In this document: positions 27,610-36,637 of the stretch, piece after piece | How the letters are laid out: every line of letters starts with the position of its first letter | Position numbering within the stretch: position 1 is the first letter of the stretch | Assembly: GCF_002100145.1 (NCBI RefSeq) | Contig: NZ_JXQD01000008.1 | Location: 62,001-126,000, forward strand | DNA from: Vibrio sp. qd031 | GTDB lineage: Bacteria; Pseudomonadota; Gammaproteobacteria; Enterobacterales; Vibrionaceae | DNA: 64,000 nt | Direction of reading: 5' to 3' | Translations under genes and position numbers: made by a program | Notes under the pieces: model-generated | The model's input: only the letters and a program-made list of their open reading frames with translations | The model's database searches: none | Told to the model about the DNA's origin: nothing

Positions 27610-28140
27610 CTACTCTGCCGCCGACGCATCCATAATTGAAGACGATCCTTGTTTAGCCATTGCCGCTAAATCTTTGTCGATAAAAAATAGCGCCTGGCCG
27701 TTTTCACCCACAAGTTCTAGCTTATCTAAGATCCCTTTAAACAATTTTTCTTCTTCATGTTGCTCAGCAACATACCATTGCAAGAAGTTAAAGGTTGAGT
27801 AGTCCTGGCTTTCAAACGCGACGTGAGCCAATTTATTAATGCGTTCGGTGATCATGCATTCGTGTTCGTAAGTCTCGCGGAACACATCACCAAGGCTAAT
27901 AAAGTCGTGTTTTGGGGCTTCGATGGCACCAAGAATGGGTAATGCGCCCGTCTCACTTACGTAGGTAAAGAGACGCTGCATGTGCTCCATTTCTTCGGCG
28001 GCATGAACGCGCAAAAACTCTGCAGCACCTTCAAAACCTTTATCTTCACACCAAGCACTCATTTGTAAGTATAGATTGGATGAGAAAAATTCCAGATTAA
28101 TTTGCTCATTCAATTTTTCGACCATAGATTGAGACAACAC
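27610..28140 (-). CDS. ftnA: Non-haem ferritin
   Basis: A 176-aa four-helix ferritin. The ferroxidase residues are visible in [16 protein letters not shown] (first Glu), [13 protein letters not shown] (ExxH) and the later EQHEEEKLF. It stores iron as a 24-mer in the cytoplasm. It is divergent from uspA, with about 230 bases between the starts. Confidence 0.95.
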   Translation of the reverse strand: MLSQSMVEKLNEQINLEFFSSNLYLQMSAWCEDKGFEGAAEFLRVHAAEEMEHMQRLFTYVSETGALPILGAIEAPKHDFISLGDVFRETYEHECMITERINKLAHVAFESQDYSTFNFLQWYVAEQHEEEKLFKGILDKLELVGENGQALFFIDKDLAAMAKQGSSSIMDASAAE

Positions 28141-28369
28141 GACAGACTCCTTTTAATGTTGTATTAGGGACACTATATCACTTTTTTGAGAGGGCCGCAG
28201 AAGGCAAATTTACTCACTAACTAAAATGCTGAGCCAATTTGAACTGCATCAAATGAACGTCAAATTTTGCAATAATTAGCCCAAAATGAGGCACATACAA
28301 TGCTTACAAAAAACAAAAGCTGCTAGGATTTAAAGTATTGCAGGTTATTGATCATTGGGAGATGCCACT
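28141..28369. other. Divergent promoter region between ftnA and uspA
   Basis: An AT-rich stretch with no open frame of note. It must carry both the ferritin and the uspA promoters. GGGAG at 28357-28361 is the uspA ribosome binding site. I could not fix either promoter with confidence. Confidence 0.6.
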
Positions 28370-28795
28370 ATGAGCTACCAACACATTTTAGTCGCGGTTG
28401 ATTTAACCGACGATAGCCAAACTGTTATTCATAAAGCGGTCAATTTGGCCAAAGAAGTCAACGCTGAGGTCTCTTTCATTCATATTGATATTAACCATTC
28501 TGAGCTGTACACCGGGTTAATTGACCTGAATATGCGAGACACCCAAAACCATGCCAATGCTGCCGCTCACGAAAAGCTGCAACATCTTGCTCAACAAGCG
28601 GACGTACCTGTTAAACATACGTTAGTCAGTCATGGGGAGTTCAGTGATGAAATTGTTGAGGCAATTTCAGAGCGTAAAGTGGACTTGCTGGTGTGTGGAC
28701 ATCATCAAGACTTCTGGAGCAGAATCGTGTCATCGACTCGACAACTGATCAACTCAACCCCTGTCGACATGCTGATAGTACCGATCAAACACTGA
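28370..28795 (+). CDS. uspA: Universal stress protein A
   Basis: About 141 aa starting MSYQHILVAVDLTDDSQ at ATG 28370, with GGGAG 8 bases upstream; an in-frame earlier ATG is disfavoured. It has the UspA fold: LVAVDL at strand 1, FIHIDIN, and LLVCGHHQDFWSRIVSSTRQ near the end. E. coli-type UspA lacks the full ATP loop, and here too the G-2x-G-9x-G pattern is incomplete. It is made under growth arrest and stress. Confidence 0.95.
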   Translation: MSYQHILVAVDLTDDSQTVIHKAVNLAKEVNAEVSFIHIDINHSELYTGLIDLNMRDTQNHANAAAHEKLQHLAQQADVPVKHTLVSHGEFSDEIVEAISERKVDLLVCGHHQDFWSRIVSSTRQLINSTPVDMLIVPIKH

Positions 28796-28829
28796 CCCTC
28801 AAATAGAGAGCGGCGTCGAAACCGCAGAC

Positions 28830-29279
28830 TTAATGCAGCCTAGCAATTGTGGCTGGGTTAGCTTGGTCTGGGGTTGGGCGCGCTTGTGGAGTTCCACTAT
28901 TTTTAATTAAACGTCGTTGCGCTTTAGCCAGTTTCTTGGCCGATTTGGCGACTTGTTTTCTAAGTTTCTTAAGCTTCTTCGCTTGCTTTTTGGACGTCTT
29001 AGGTGTTTTTTTGCTGTTCAACAGCGTCAGTTCCGGCGCAGAAGGCGGGGTAAAATGTTGCACGGCATCGTGTTCAATATCGAACGTTTGATTGGCCGCT
29101 ACAAGAGATACTGGGCGCTCTAAAGCCATTCCCATAGGCACTGCGGTGCACAGGTTTTCAGCGCTATTAGCAACGCGGGCGCAACTTTTACACGCAAACT
29201 GTGGCTGCGAGACCAGCGATTCTATCTCGCCCAACTGGGCCACAACCTCTTTTCTGTACTTACACAGCTTTTTGGCCAT
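28830..29279 (-). CDS. Small Cys/Lys-rich protein behind a Fur-box-like promoter
   Basis: About 149 aa from ATG 29279 (MAKKLCKYRKEVV). The N-terminal third has four or five cysteines, including CKSCARVANSAENLC. The C-terminal half is very rich in lysine (KKTPKTSKKQAKKLKKLRKQ), with helical propensity. No membrane segment or signal is seen. The family is not one I recognise. Its promoter carries a perfect palindrome like a Fur site, so a link to iron is possible; a metal-binding or nucleic-acid-binding role would fit the composition. Immediate neighbours are uspA (convergent) and rsmJ. Confidence 0.7.
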   Translation of the reverse strand: MAKKLCKYRKEVVAQLGEIESLVSQPQFACKSCARVANSAENLCTAVPMGMALERPVSLVAANQTFDIEHDAVQHFTPPSAPELTLLNSKKTPKTSKKQAKKLKKLRKQVAKSAKKLAKAQRRLIKNSGTPQARPTPDQANPATIARLH

Positions 29280-29310
29280 ACAACTCACCTACACCAACGC
29301 CAAACGATAT

Positions 29311-29325
29311 TAAGAATGATTCTTA
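29311..29325. promoter_or_regulatory. Fur-box-like 7-1-7 palindrome
   Basis: TAAGAATGATTCTTA is a perfect inverted repeat with a single central base, the same 7-1-7 form as the Fur site TGATAATnATTATCA. It sits just downstream of a good promoter and about 32 bases upstream of the start at 29279, where a bound repressor would block transcription. Confidence 0.6.
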
Positions 29326-29330
29326 CTTCG

Positions 29331-29358
29331 ATTGTATTGCAAATTGATGATAATGCAA
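29331..29358 (-). promoter_or_regulatory. Sigma-70-like promoter of the Cys/Lys-rich gene
   Basis: On the minus strand TTGCAT (29358-29353) and TACAAT (29336-29331) are separated by 16 bases. The start point would fall on the Fur-box-like palindrome. Confidence 0.55.
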
Positions 29359-29398
29359 GTACTGCTGCGAGGAACGGTTTAAATATGGCTTAGACTCA

Positions 29399-30172
29399 TC
29401 ACTTCATCGAAGCGAGTACATAGACATCAAATCGATTTTTCTTGGTCTCTATCGACATTGAGGGGGCTTTACCGTCGAGTACATTGGCATAATCAGGTCT
29501 TTTCACCACAACACGTTTGGTCGCCAATTTTAATGCAGGCTCCAACAGTAAACTTGCGTCATGATCGGCTCCCACCAACGTTTGGAAGACGCGCATTTCT
29601 TTTTTGATTTGAGCCGATTTCTTTTTTTCTGGATGCGGGTACATCGGATCAAGATATATCACCTCTGGTCGAGGCTGTGACTCTATTGCAAGCTGCTCGA
29701 TACTCGATGCGTTTACCAGAGACAGTCTTTGTGTCACCCACTCGCCAATCTCGCTATCATTGCGTGCGCGGGCTAACCCATCATCCAATAGCGCAGCGAC
29801 CACAGGGTGGCGCTCAATCATCTGTACGGTGCATCCCAATGACGCCAATACAAACGCATCCCGACCCAGACCTGCCGTTGCATCCACAACCGTAGGTGTT
29901 ACACCTTTATTTAGCCCTACTGCTTTCGCAATAGATTGACCTTTTCCACCGCCAAACTTACGTCTATGAGCGACCGCACCGGTAACAAAGTCGACACTGA
30001 TCGCGCCAAGCTTTGGTTCATCTCGTTTAACCAGTTCAAGCTTAGCGGGCTCATCCGAGCTATATTGCAGCTGGAAAAGCGCCGTATCGTCGTGGCACAA
30101 CTGCCACTTTTGGGCCAATTGGGTGAGTCGTTGCTGCTGCTCAACATCGTTAGCATGTAGGCGAATTTTCAA
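29399..30172 (-). CDS. rsmJ: 16S rRNA (guanine1516-N2)-methyltransferase RsmJ
   Basis: A SAM methyltransferase of about 258 aa. Markers are [19 protein letters not shown], the motif I stretch [19 protein letters not shown], and [19 protein letters not shown], all typical of RsmJ. It modifies G1516 of 16S rRNA. The open frame runs to 30256, but that would overlap the divergent asnC control region. I favour a TTG at 30172 (LKIRLHAND) or the GTG at 30181. Confidence 0.9.
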   Translation of the reverse strand: MKIRLHANDVEQQQRLTQLAQKWQLCHDDTALFQLQYSSDEPAKLELVKRDEPKLGAISVDFVTGAVAHRRKFGGGKGQSIAKAVGLNKGVTPTVVDATAGLGRDAFVLASLGCTVQMIERHPVVAALLDDGLARARNDSEIGEWVTQRLSLVNASSIEQLAIESQPRPEVIYLDPMYPHPEKKKSAQIKKEMRVFQTLVGADHDASLLLEPALKLATKRVVVKRPDYANVLDGKAPSMSIETKKNRFDVYVLASMK

Positions 30173-30254
30173 TCCAGTCACTTGAGGTTTGCTCGGGTTT
30201 GCCTGCAAGTGTACCCTAGAGCTTCTATTGTCGTCACCTAGAGAGCATCGCACC

Positions 30255-30716
30255 ATGGATCGTCATCCTCGCTTAGATGAGTTGGATAAGAAAATTCTTA
30301 AAACTTTAATGAATGATGCACGCACTCCGTACGCTGAAATGGCGAAGCAATTTGAAGTCAGCCCTGCAACCATTCACGTTCGAATCGAAAAAATGAAAGC
30401 GGCGGAGATCATTGAAGGAACAGAGGTTTTGGTGAATCCTAAAAAACTGGGGTATGACGTATGCTGTTTTATCGGCATAAATCTGAACGCCGCCCGCGAT
30501 TACCACTCGGCCTTGGAAAAGCTCAACGCTCTTGATGAAGTCGTTGAAGCGTATTATACGACAGGGGCATACAATATTTTTGTCAAATTGATGTGCCGCT
30601 CTATTGAAGAGCTGCAGTACGTGTTGATCGATAAGTTGCAGGCCATTGACGAAGTGCAGTCAACCGAAACACTGATCTCACTGCAAAATCCCATCAATCG
30701 AAACGTCGAGCCTTAA
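30255..30716 (+). CDS. asnC: Lrp/AsnC-family regulator AsnC
   Basis: A 153-aa protein close to E. coli AsnC throughout. It has [20 protein letters not shown], the helix-turn-helix [19 protein letters not shown], and the ligand domain with [20 protein letters not shown]. AsnC senses asparagine and controls asparagine synthetase. The start ATG 30255 is chosen over the longer frame from 30189 because it matches the family length. Divergent from rsmJ; followed by a strong terminator. Confidence 0.95.
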   Translation: MDRHPRLDELDKKILKTLMNDARTPYAEMAKQFEVSPATIHVRIEKMKAAEIIEGTEVLVNPKKLGYDVCCFIGINLNAARDYHSALEKLNALDEVVEAYYTTGAYNIFVKLMCRSIEELQYVLIDKLQAIDEVQSTETLISLQNPINRNVEP

Positions 30717-30729
30717 AGTAGCGTTAAAT

Positions 30730-30765
30730 GAAAAGTGAAAAGTCTCAACGACTTTTCACTTTTCT
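30730..30765. terminator. Bidirectional terminator between asnC and prlC
   Basis: GAAAAGTGAAAAGTC (30730-30744), a 5-base loop and GACTTTTCACTTTTC (30750-30764) form a perfect 15-bp stem rich in A and T on its outer sides. Both convergent genes can use it. Confidence 0.85.
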
Positions 30766-30778
30766 TACTCGTTAACAA

Positions 30779-32821
30779 TTAAGCAGCAATGCCCGCATGT
30801 CTCAACATGGCATCAATCTGCGGCTCACGTCCTCTGAATCGTTTAAACAGCTCCATTGGCTCTTCGCTGCCTCCCATCTCCAAAATGTTTTGCAAAAAGC
30901 TTTGCCCAGTCTCTGTATTGAAGATGCCTTCTTCTTCAAAGCGTGAAAACGCATCAGAAGAGAGTACTTCCGCCCACAAGTAGCTGTAATACCCTGCGCT
31001 GTATCCGCCGGCAAAGATATGACTAAAGCTGTGCGAGAAGCGGTTCCATTCTAGACTTGGCAGCACGGCCACTTTGGCTTTTACCTCGGCTAATGTCTCT
31101 AGTACCTTGGCTCCAACCTCAGGGTCGTACTCGTTGTGTAAGGTGAAATCAAACAAACCAAACTCGAGCTGACGCAAAATAAACATCGCCGATTGGAAGT
31201 TCTTGGCGGCCAACATTTTATCGAGCATCTCTTTAGGAAGTGGCTCGCCAGTCTGGTAATGACCTGAGATAAAGGCTAGTGCTTGCTCTTCCCAACACCA
31301 GTTCTCCAAGAATTGACTCGGAAGCTCTACCGCATCCCAAGGTACCCCGTTAATCCCAGACACCGGCGCTACCGAAATCTTGGTCAACATATGGTGTATT
31401 CCATGCCCAAATTCATGGAATAACGTTACAACTTCGTCGTGGGTAAACAGTGCGGGTTTATCTCCGACTGGCTTATTGAAGTTACAAGTTAAATACGCCA
31501 CGGGCGACTGGATCTCACCAGAGAGTGTTTCGCGGCGTACTCGACACTCATCCATCCATGCACCACCACGCTTGTGTTCGCGGGCGTAAAGGTCGAGGTA
31601 GAAACTGCCTCGCAGCTCGTCTTGGCTGTCGAAGATATCGAAAAACCTTACCGACTCGTGCCAGACATCGACGCCTTGTCTCTCGACAACTTGCATGCCA
31701 AAGACACGTTTCACGACTTCAAACAGCCCTGAAACCACCCGCTGCTCAGGGAAATAGGGACGCAATTGCTCGTCAGAAATGCTAAACAATTTCTGTTTTT
31801 GTTTTTCGCTGTAGTAAGCAATATCCCAAAGGTTTAGCTCACTCACATCAAATGTTTGCTTGGCAAATTCGCGAAGCTCTTCAACTTCACGTTCGCCTTG
31901 AGGTTTGGCTTTTTTAGCTAGATCATTGAGAAAACCAGAGACTTGCTCTGGTGTCTCCGCCATTTTGGTCGCTAGAGACTTCTCGCTGTACGAAGAAAAT
32001 CCAAGTAAGCGAGCGATTTCATGTCTCAACTTTAGCTCTTCTGTGATGATTTCGCTGTTATCCCATTCTCCCGCATTAGGGCCACGATCCGATGCACGAG
32101 TGACAAAAGCCTCATACATTTCTTGACGCAATTCGCTGCTATCGGCATAGGTCATCACAGGAATATAAGACGGCATCTCCAATGTTAGAAGGTAACCATC
32201 AAGTTCTTTGGCCTCTGCCGCCGCTTTTGCTGCCGCCAATGCCGACTCAGGCATTCCCGACAGCTCTTTAACGTCACTGACGTGCTTACTCCACGCCATA
32301 GTCGCGTCGAGGACATTATTGGAAAACTGCGAGCCAAGCTCGGACAAGCGCTTACTGATTTCACCGTAGCGATGCTGCTCATCGGCGGGCAAAGCAATAC
32401 CCGACAATTCAAAGTCTCTTAACATATCAGTGATGGTCTTCTGCTTCGCTTGAGGCAGTGTGGCAAAGTCTTCGGACTGATGCATACTTTTGTACGCGTC
32501 GTACAGACCCTTATGTTGCCCAACCCAAGTGCTGTACTCCGACAGCAAAGGCAAGCAGCTTTCGTAAGCTTCACGTAATTCGTTGCTGTTCAGTACAGAG
32601 TTCATGTGACTGACCGGCGACCACAAACGACTTAATGTGTCTTCGGTTTCTAAATGTGGCGCACAAATGCTTTCCCATGTCGGTGTTTGGTTGCTGTCGA
32701 GCACACGCTCTACTGTGGCGCGGCAATCGGCAATGGCTTTTTCTACTGCCGGTTTAACATGCTCTGGCTTTATGCTCGAAAAGGGAGGGAGATCGGTGAT
32801 GCTTAGCAGAGGGTTTGACAT
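30779..32821 (-). CDS. prlC: Oligopeptidase A (M3 family zinc metallopeptidase)
   Basis: A 680-aa enzyme with the M3 active-site motif LFHEFGHGIHH (HExGH form) and the downstream zinc ligand in ENWCWEEQAL. Length and sequence match PrlC/OpdA. It degrades short peptides, including cleaved signal peptides, in the cytoplasm. Convergent with asnC and divergent from rlmJ. Confidence 0.97.
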   Translation of the reverse strand: MSNPLLSITDLPPFSSIKPEHVKPAVEKAIADCRATVERVLDSNQTPTWESICAPHLETEDTLSRLWSPVSHMNSVLNSNELREAYESCLPLLSEYSTWVGQHKGLYDAYKSMHQSEDFATLPQAKQKTITDMLRDFELSGIALPADEQHRYGEISKRLSELGSQFSNNVLDATMAWSKHVSDVKELSGMPESALAAAKAAAEAKELDGYLLTLEMPSYIPVMTYADSSELRQEMYEAFVTRASDRGPNAGEWDNSEIITEELKLRHEIARLLGFSSYSEKSLATKMAETPEQVSGFLNDLAKKAKPQGEREVEELREFAKQTFDVSELNLWDIAYYSEKQKQKLFSISDEQLRPYFPEQRVVSGLFEVVKRVFGMQVVERQGVDVWHESVRFFDIFDSQDELRGSFYLDLYAREHKRGGAWMDECRVRRETLSGEIQSPVAYLTCNFNKPVGDKPALFTHDEVVTLFHEFGHGIHHMLTKISVAPVSGINGVPWDAVELPSQFLENWCWEEQALAFISGHYQTGEPLPKEMLDKMLAAKNFQSAMFILRQLEFGLFDFTLHNEYDPEVGAKVLETLAEVKAKVAVLPSLEWNRFSHSFSHIFAGGYSAGYYSYLWAEVLSSDAFSRFEEEGIFNTETGQSFLQNILEMGGSEEPMELFKRFRGREPQIDAMLRHAGIAA

Positions 32822-32968
32822 AGAGAATCCTTATCCAGTTGTTTTTCCAAATAACATCGTGCAATAGTCGATGAATGGATGGGCTACTACATACAATGTA
32901 GACGCTGTGGTGAAAAATCAATAGTGGCGTATAATCTGTGCCATCGTCTTTACGCTTTAGGAGCGCCT

Positions 32969-33808
32969 GTGCTCAGTTATCGTCACAGTTTTCATGCTGG
33001 CAATCACGCCGACGTGGTAAAACACATTGTTCAAAGCCTTATATTGGATTCACTAAAACAAAAAGAGAAGCCCTTTGTTTATCATGACACTCATTCGGGA
33101 GTTGGGCGCTATGACCTCACCCACGAATGGTCCGAAAAAACGGGGGAATACAAACAAGGTATTGAACGCGTCTGGCTTGCGCCCAACAAACCCGATGCGC
33201 TAAACAGCTACTTATCAAGCGTTGAAGCTCTTAATAAAGATGGTTCACTCCGTTATTACCCGGGCTCACCACGTGTCGCGAGAGCGCAGCTTCGTCGCAA
33301 CGATCGCATGACATTAACCGAACTGCACCCCAGTGACTTTCCACTTCTAGAGCAAGAGTTTCATCGTGATAGACAAGTAAGCATCTATAAAGAAGATGGG
33401 TTTTCTCGGTTAAAAGCAAGCTTGCCCCCTAAAGAGCGTCGCGGTTTGGTGTTGATAGACCCACCTTACGAATTGGCCAAAGAGTATCGGGATGTCGTTA
33501 CCGCAATAGCGCAAAGTCACAAGCGCTGGGCCACCGGCATTTATGCCATTTGGTACCCAGTGGTAAATCGCTACGACATTGACGATATGCTTGAGGGATT
33601 GAAAGGCCTAGGTATTCGCAAAATCTTACAGATTGAGTTAGGCGTCTCCCCTGACACAAACGAGCGAGGTATGACCGCATCGGGGATGATCGTTATTAAT
33701 CCTCCCTGGAAGCTGGAAGGCCAAATGCAAGAAATACTGCCTTACCTTAAAGAGGTGATTGCTCCGGCTACCGGGCACTTTAACGTTGAGTGGGTGGTTC
33801 CGGAATAA
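32969..33808 (+). CDS. rlmJ: 23S rRNA (adenine2030-N6)-methyltransferase RlmJ
   Basis: 280 aa from GTG 32969 (LSYRHSFHAGNHADVVKH), preceded by TAGGAG. This equals the usual RlmJ length; the longer frame from 32879 is not supported. The catalytic motif is VLIDPPYE, and the N-terminal signature is SFHAGNHADVVKH. It methylates A2030 of 23S rRNA. In E. coli it also neighbours prlC and gor. Confidence 0.96.
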   Translation: MLSYRHSFHAGNHADVVKHIVQSLILDSLKQKEKPFVYHDTHSGVGRYDLTHEWSEKTGEYKQGIERVWLAPNKPDALNSYLSSVEALNKDGSLRYYPGSPRVARAQLRRNDRMTLTELHPSDFPLLEQEFHRDRQVSIYKEDGFSRLKASLPPKERRGLVLIDPPYELAKEYRDVVTAIAQSHKRWATGIYAIWYPVVNRYDIDDMLEGLKGLGIRKILQIELGVSPDTNERGMTASGMIVINPPWKLEGQMQEILPYLKEVIAPATGHFNVEWVVPE

Positions 33809-33989
33809 CTATGATCAAAAGTGGGGTCTGCGCGCAAGTGGGTATCGTACACACCATCACTTTTATCTTATAACTGAACAGACTAACAGCTTACGGCAAA
33901 GTTAAGCAGGCGGGGCTTGAAAACCTACCCCGTCTCCCCAATTAATTCTTTTACACTCGATAAACATAGCCTTGACTGGGAGAAAGGAC
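33809..33989. other. Leader region of gor
   Basis: About 180 bases with no gene. It contains AAAAGTG/CACTTTT and GCGGGG/CCCCGT inverted pairs, the latter about 70 bases upstream of the gor start. These may be a weak terminator for rlmJ and a leader hairpin; I cannot assign a regulator. Confidence 0.4.
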
Positions 33990-35342
33990 ATGGCGACACA
34001 TTTTGATTATATCTGTATTGGTGGCGGCTCAGGAGGCATAGCCTCGGCAAACCGTGCGGCGATGTATGGTGCGAAAGTTGCGCTGATTGAAGCCCAAGAT
34101 CTCGGTGGCACCTGTGTCAATGTAGGCTGTGTACCGAAAAAGGTCATGTGGCATGGCGCGCAAGTTGCCGAAGCGATCAACCTTTACTCAGAAGATTACG
34201 GCTTTGATGTTGAAGTCAAAGGCTTTGATTGGAGTAAATTGGTTGAAAGTCGCCAAGCTTATATTGGCCGTATTCATGAATCTTACGACCGTGTCCTAGG
34301 CAACAATAAAGTCAATGTGATCCGTGGTTTTGCTAAGTTTGTCGACGCAAACACTGTTGAAGTCAATGGTGAGCATTATACCGCCGACCATATATTGATC
34401 GCCGTTGGCGGACGTCCAAGCATTCCAAACATTCCTGGTGCTGAGCATGGTATTGACTCAAATGGCTTCTTTGAGCTGCAAGAGCAACCAAAACGCGTTG
34501 CGGTAATTGGAGCAGGTTACATCGCTGTGGAAATTGCCGGTGTATTGCACGCACTGGGTACTGAAACCCATTTGTTCTGCCGTAAAGAATCCCCGCTTCG
34601 CAGCTTCGATCCAATGATCATCGACACCTTGGTTGAAGTGATGGAAGCAGAGGGTCCAACGCTTCACACTCATTCCGTACCAAAAGAAGTGGTTAAGGAA
34701 GCCGACGGTAGCCTGACTCTTCACCTAGAAAACGGCAACACGCACAATGTGGATCAGCTGATCTGGGCGATTGGTCGCCATCCTGCAACCGATGCGATAA
34801 ACCTTGCTGCAACTGGTGTACAAACTAACGAGCGCGGCTACATCAAAGTGGATGAGTACCAAACCACCAATGTGGATGGCATTTACTGTGTCGGCGACAT
34901 TATGGAAGGCGGAATAGAACTAACCCCTGTAGCGGTTAAAGCCGGACGTCAACTGTCAGAGCGTCTGTTCAACGGTAAAACCAACGCTAAGATGGATTAC
35001 GAGCTTGTTCCTACCGTCGTGTTCAGTCACCCACCGATCGGCACCATTGGTTTAACCACGCAGCAAGCAGAAGAGAAATACGGCAAAGACAATATCAAAG
35101 TGTACACCTCTGGCTTTACCGCGATGTATACCGCTGTCACTAAACACCGCCAACCTTGCAAAATGAAACTCATCTGTGCTGGTGACGAAGAAACCATTGT
35201 CGGTCTGCATGGGATTGGATTTACCGTTGATGAAATGATCCAGGGATTTGGTGTTGCCATGAAGATGGGCGCAACCAAAGCCGACTTTGACTCCGTCGTC
35301 GCGATCCACCCAACGGGTTCTGAGGAATTTGTTACTATGTAG
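33990..35342 (+). CDS. gor: Glutathione-disulfide reductase
   Basis: 450 aa from ATG 33990 ([16 protein letters not shown]), with GGGAGAAAGGA just upstream. It has the redox-active disulfide motif [16 protein letters not shown], an NADPH-binding [17 protein letters not shown] with a later [10 protein letters not shown] arginine set, and the dimer-domain HPTGSEE with the catalytic His. It reduces glutathione disulfide with NADPH. The recombinase-bearing island starts within about 35 bases of its stop. Confidence 0.97.
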   Translation: MATHFDYICIGGGSGGIASANRAAMYGAKVALIEAQDLGGTCVNVGCVPKKVMWHGAQVAEAINLYSEDYGFDVEVKGFDWSKLVESRQAYIGRIHESYDRVLGNNKVNVIRGFAKFVDANTVEVNGEHYTADHILIAVGGRPSIPNIPGAEHGIDSNGFFELQEQPKRVAVIGAGYIAVEIAGVLHALGTETHLFCRKESPLRSFDPMIIDTLVEVMEAEGPTLHTHSVPKEVVKEADGSLTLHLENGNTHNVDQLIWAIGRHPATDAINLAATGVQTNERGYIKVDEYQTTNVDGIYCVGDIMEGGIELTPVAVKAGRQLSERLFNGKTNAKMDYELVPTVVFSHPPIGTIGLTTQQAEEKYGKDNIKVYTSGFTAMYTAVTKHRQPCKMKLICAGDEETIVGLHGIGFTVDEMIQGFGVAMKMGATKADFDSVVAIHPTGSEEFVTM

Positions 35343-35375
35343 ATCTTTTTATGGAAAACTAAACTGTAGATTTTC

Positions 35376-35388
35376 ATAGTCTGGAAAA
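35376..35388 (+). repeat. Left 13-bp end repeat of the second island (candidate att core)
   Basis: ATAGTCTGGAAAA occurs here, 34 bases after the gor stop, and again in the same orientation at 51851-51863. A related motif TGGAAAACTRAACT occurs twice nearby (35352-35365 and 35382-35395), 30 bases apart. These are likely recombinase binding sites around a crossover. Confidence 0.65.
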
Positions 35389-35394
35389 CTGAAC

Positions 35395-35434
35395 TACCCT
35401 CATTAAAGTCTTATCTTTTTTGAGGGTATTTTTT
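35395..35434 (+). terminator. Hairpin plus T-run that covers the ribosome binding site of the first recombinase
   Basis: TACCCTCA (35395-35402) pairs with TGAGGGTA (35421-35428), followed by TTTTTT. The 3' arm contains GAGGG, the only ribosome binding site of the ATG at 35435. It can act as a terminator of transcripts from gor and can hide the start site of the recombinase. Confidence 0.6.
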
Positions 35435-36637
35435 ATGGTTTACGTCGTTGACTCATCACCAGTTAATGTTCCCAGAATATACCCGCAAGCATCACCAGAT
35501 ACCCCTTCCATTGCACTAAAGGGGTTTCCAACCTTCTATAGTTCCGATCATCAATACTTGATGCCTGTTAACCTATGGATGAACTATTTAGTAAATATCC
35601 GGAGATCCAAAGATTTAAACTCTGTAGTTCGAGCGATTAAAAGATACTGGCAATTTTTGGAAGCGAAACAACTGAGATGGGATGATTTTCCATCTACGAA
35701 ATATCTACGTCCAACCTACCGCTTTAGAAATGATGATTTACTCAGCAGTGCTCGAAATGGTGAAATTCAATTTTCTACCGCATCCTTGTACATGCTTCAT
35801 GTCATCAAATTTTATGAATGGTGTATTGCCCATCGACTCTTACATGTGACTGAGCACGCTAAACCATTTGAGTATGAGCTGGTTAAAGTGCAGAACCAGG
35901 GGATGATGAGACATCTAAGTCCTCAGTTTCTTGTAACAAGTACAGACCTACGTATTAAAGTTCCAAAACGTGCAAACATTCAGTCATTGAATCCATTAAG
36001 TAAAGAAGAAGTTCGACTATACGCCCTCGAGTTAACCAACTTTGGCATTGAGTTTGTGTTACATCAGTTATTGCAAATTCACTCTGGGCTAAGAATTAAT
36101 GAAGCCTGTACTTTCCCCCATTCTCTTGCCCTTAATGAACTCCGAGTAGGCTTATACAAAGAAGTTGCGATAGGACCCGCAAACAGCGTTGTTACGAAAT
36201 ATAGTAAAGAGCGAAAAGTAGAAATCCCAGCAAAGTTAGCTGTTTTACTCCACTCTTACGCAACATCTATTAGGCGAAAGAAACGCCTAAAAGGAAAAGA
36301 AAGCCCATTCTTGCTAGTTACAAAAAATGGAACTCCATTCAACACAAACAATGTACAGCAATCTTTCCGACGACTAAAAAAAAGCATAGAAGTAAATCAT
36401 TCCGTGCAGTTTAAACACCGAACTCATGACCTCAGAGCAACTTACTGCACCTACCGATTATCTTCATTGCTTGAGTATGGACTACAAAAGAATGCAGTTA
36501 TGCAAATGATGGCCTGGATGGGGCACAACAGCGAAAGCACCATATGGAGATATGTAGACTATCTGGAGAGAGAAAAGAGCGTTCAGAATGCCACTAGTTT
36601 TTTAGACCAAATACTAGAGGAAGCAATATATGAATGA
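35435..36637 (+). CDS. Tyrosine recombinase A of the trio (TnpA-like)
   Basis: About 400 aa from ATG 35435 (MVYVVDSS). It has an N-terminal SAM-like core-binding domain, then the catalytic domain with Arg I in HSGLRINEACTF, the HxxR box in THDLRATYC, the third-box His in WMGHNSEST and the nucleophile Tyr in WRYVDYLE. All catalytic residues are present. The 3' end overlaps the next recombinase by 8 bases. It is probably the main strand-exchange enzyme, acting at the CTGGAAAA end sites. Confidence 0.92.
   Translation: MVYVVDSSPVNVPRIYPQASPDTPSIALKGFPTFYSSDHQYLMPVNLWMNYLVNIRRSKDLNSVVRAIKRYWQFLEAKQLRWDDFPSTKYLRPTYRFRNDDLLSSARNGEIQFSTASLYMLHVIKFYEWCIAHRLLHVTEHAKPFEYELVKVQNQGMMRHLSPQFLVTSTDLRIKVPKRANIQSLNPLSKEEVRLYALELTNFGIEFVLHQLLQIHSGLRINEACTFPHSLALNELRVGLYKEVAIGPANSVVTKYSKERKVEIPAKLAVLLHSYATSIRRKKRLKGKESPFLLVTKNGTPFNTNNVQQSFRRLKKSIEVNHSVQFKHRTHDLRATYCTYRLSSLLEYGLQKNAVMQMMAWMGHNSESTIWRYVDYLEREKSVQNATSFLDQILEEAIYE

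Noticed and set aside
32879..32968. N-terminal extension of RlmJ
   Set aside because: The GTG at 32969 has a ribosome binding site and gives the normal 280-aa length.
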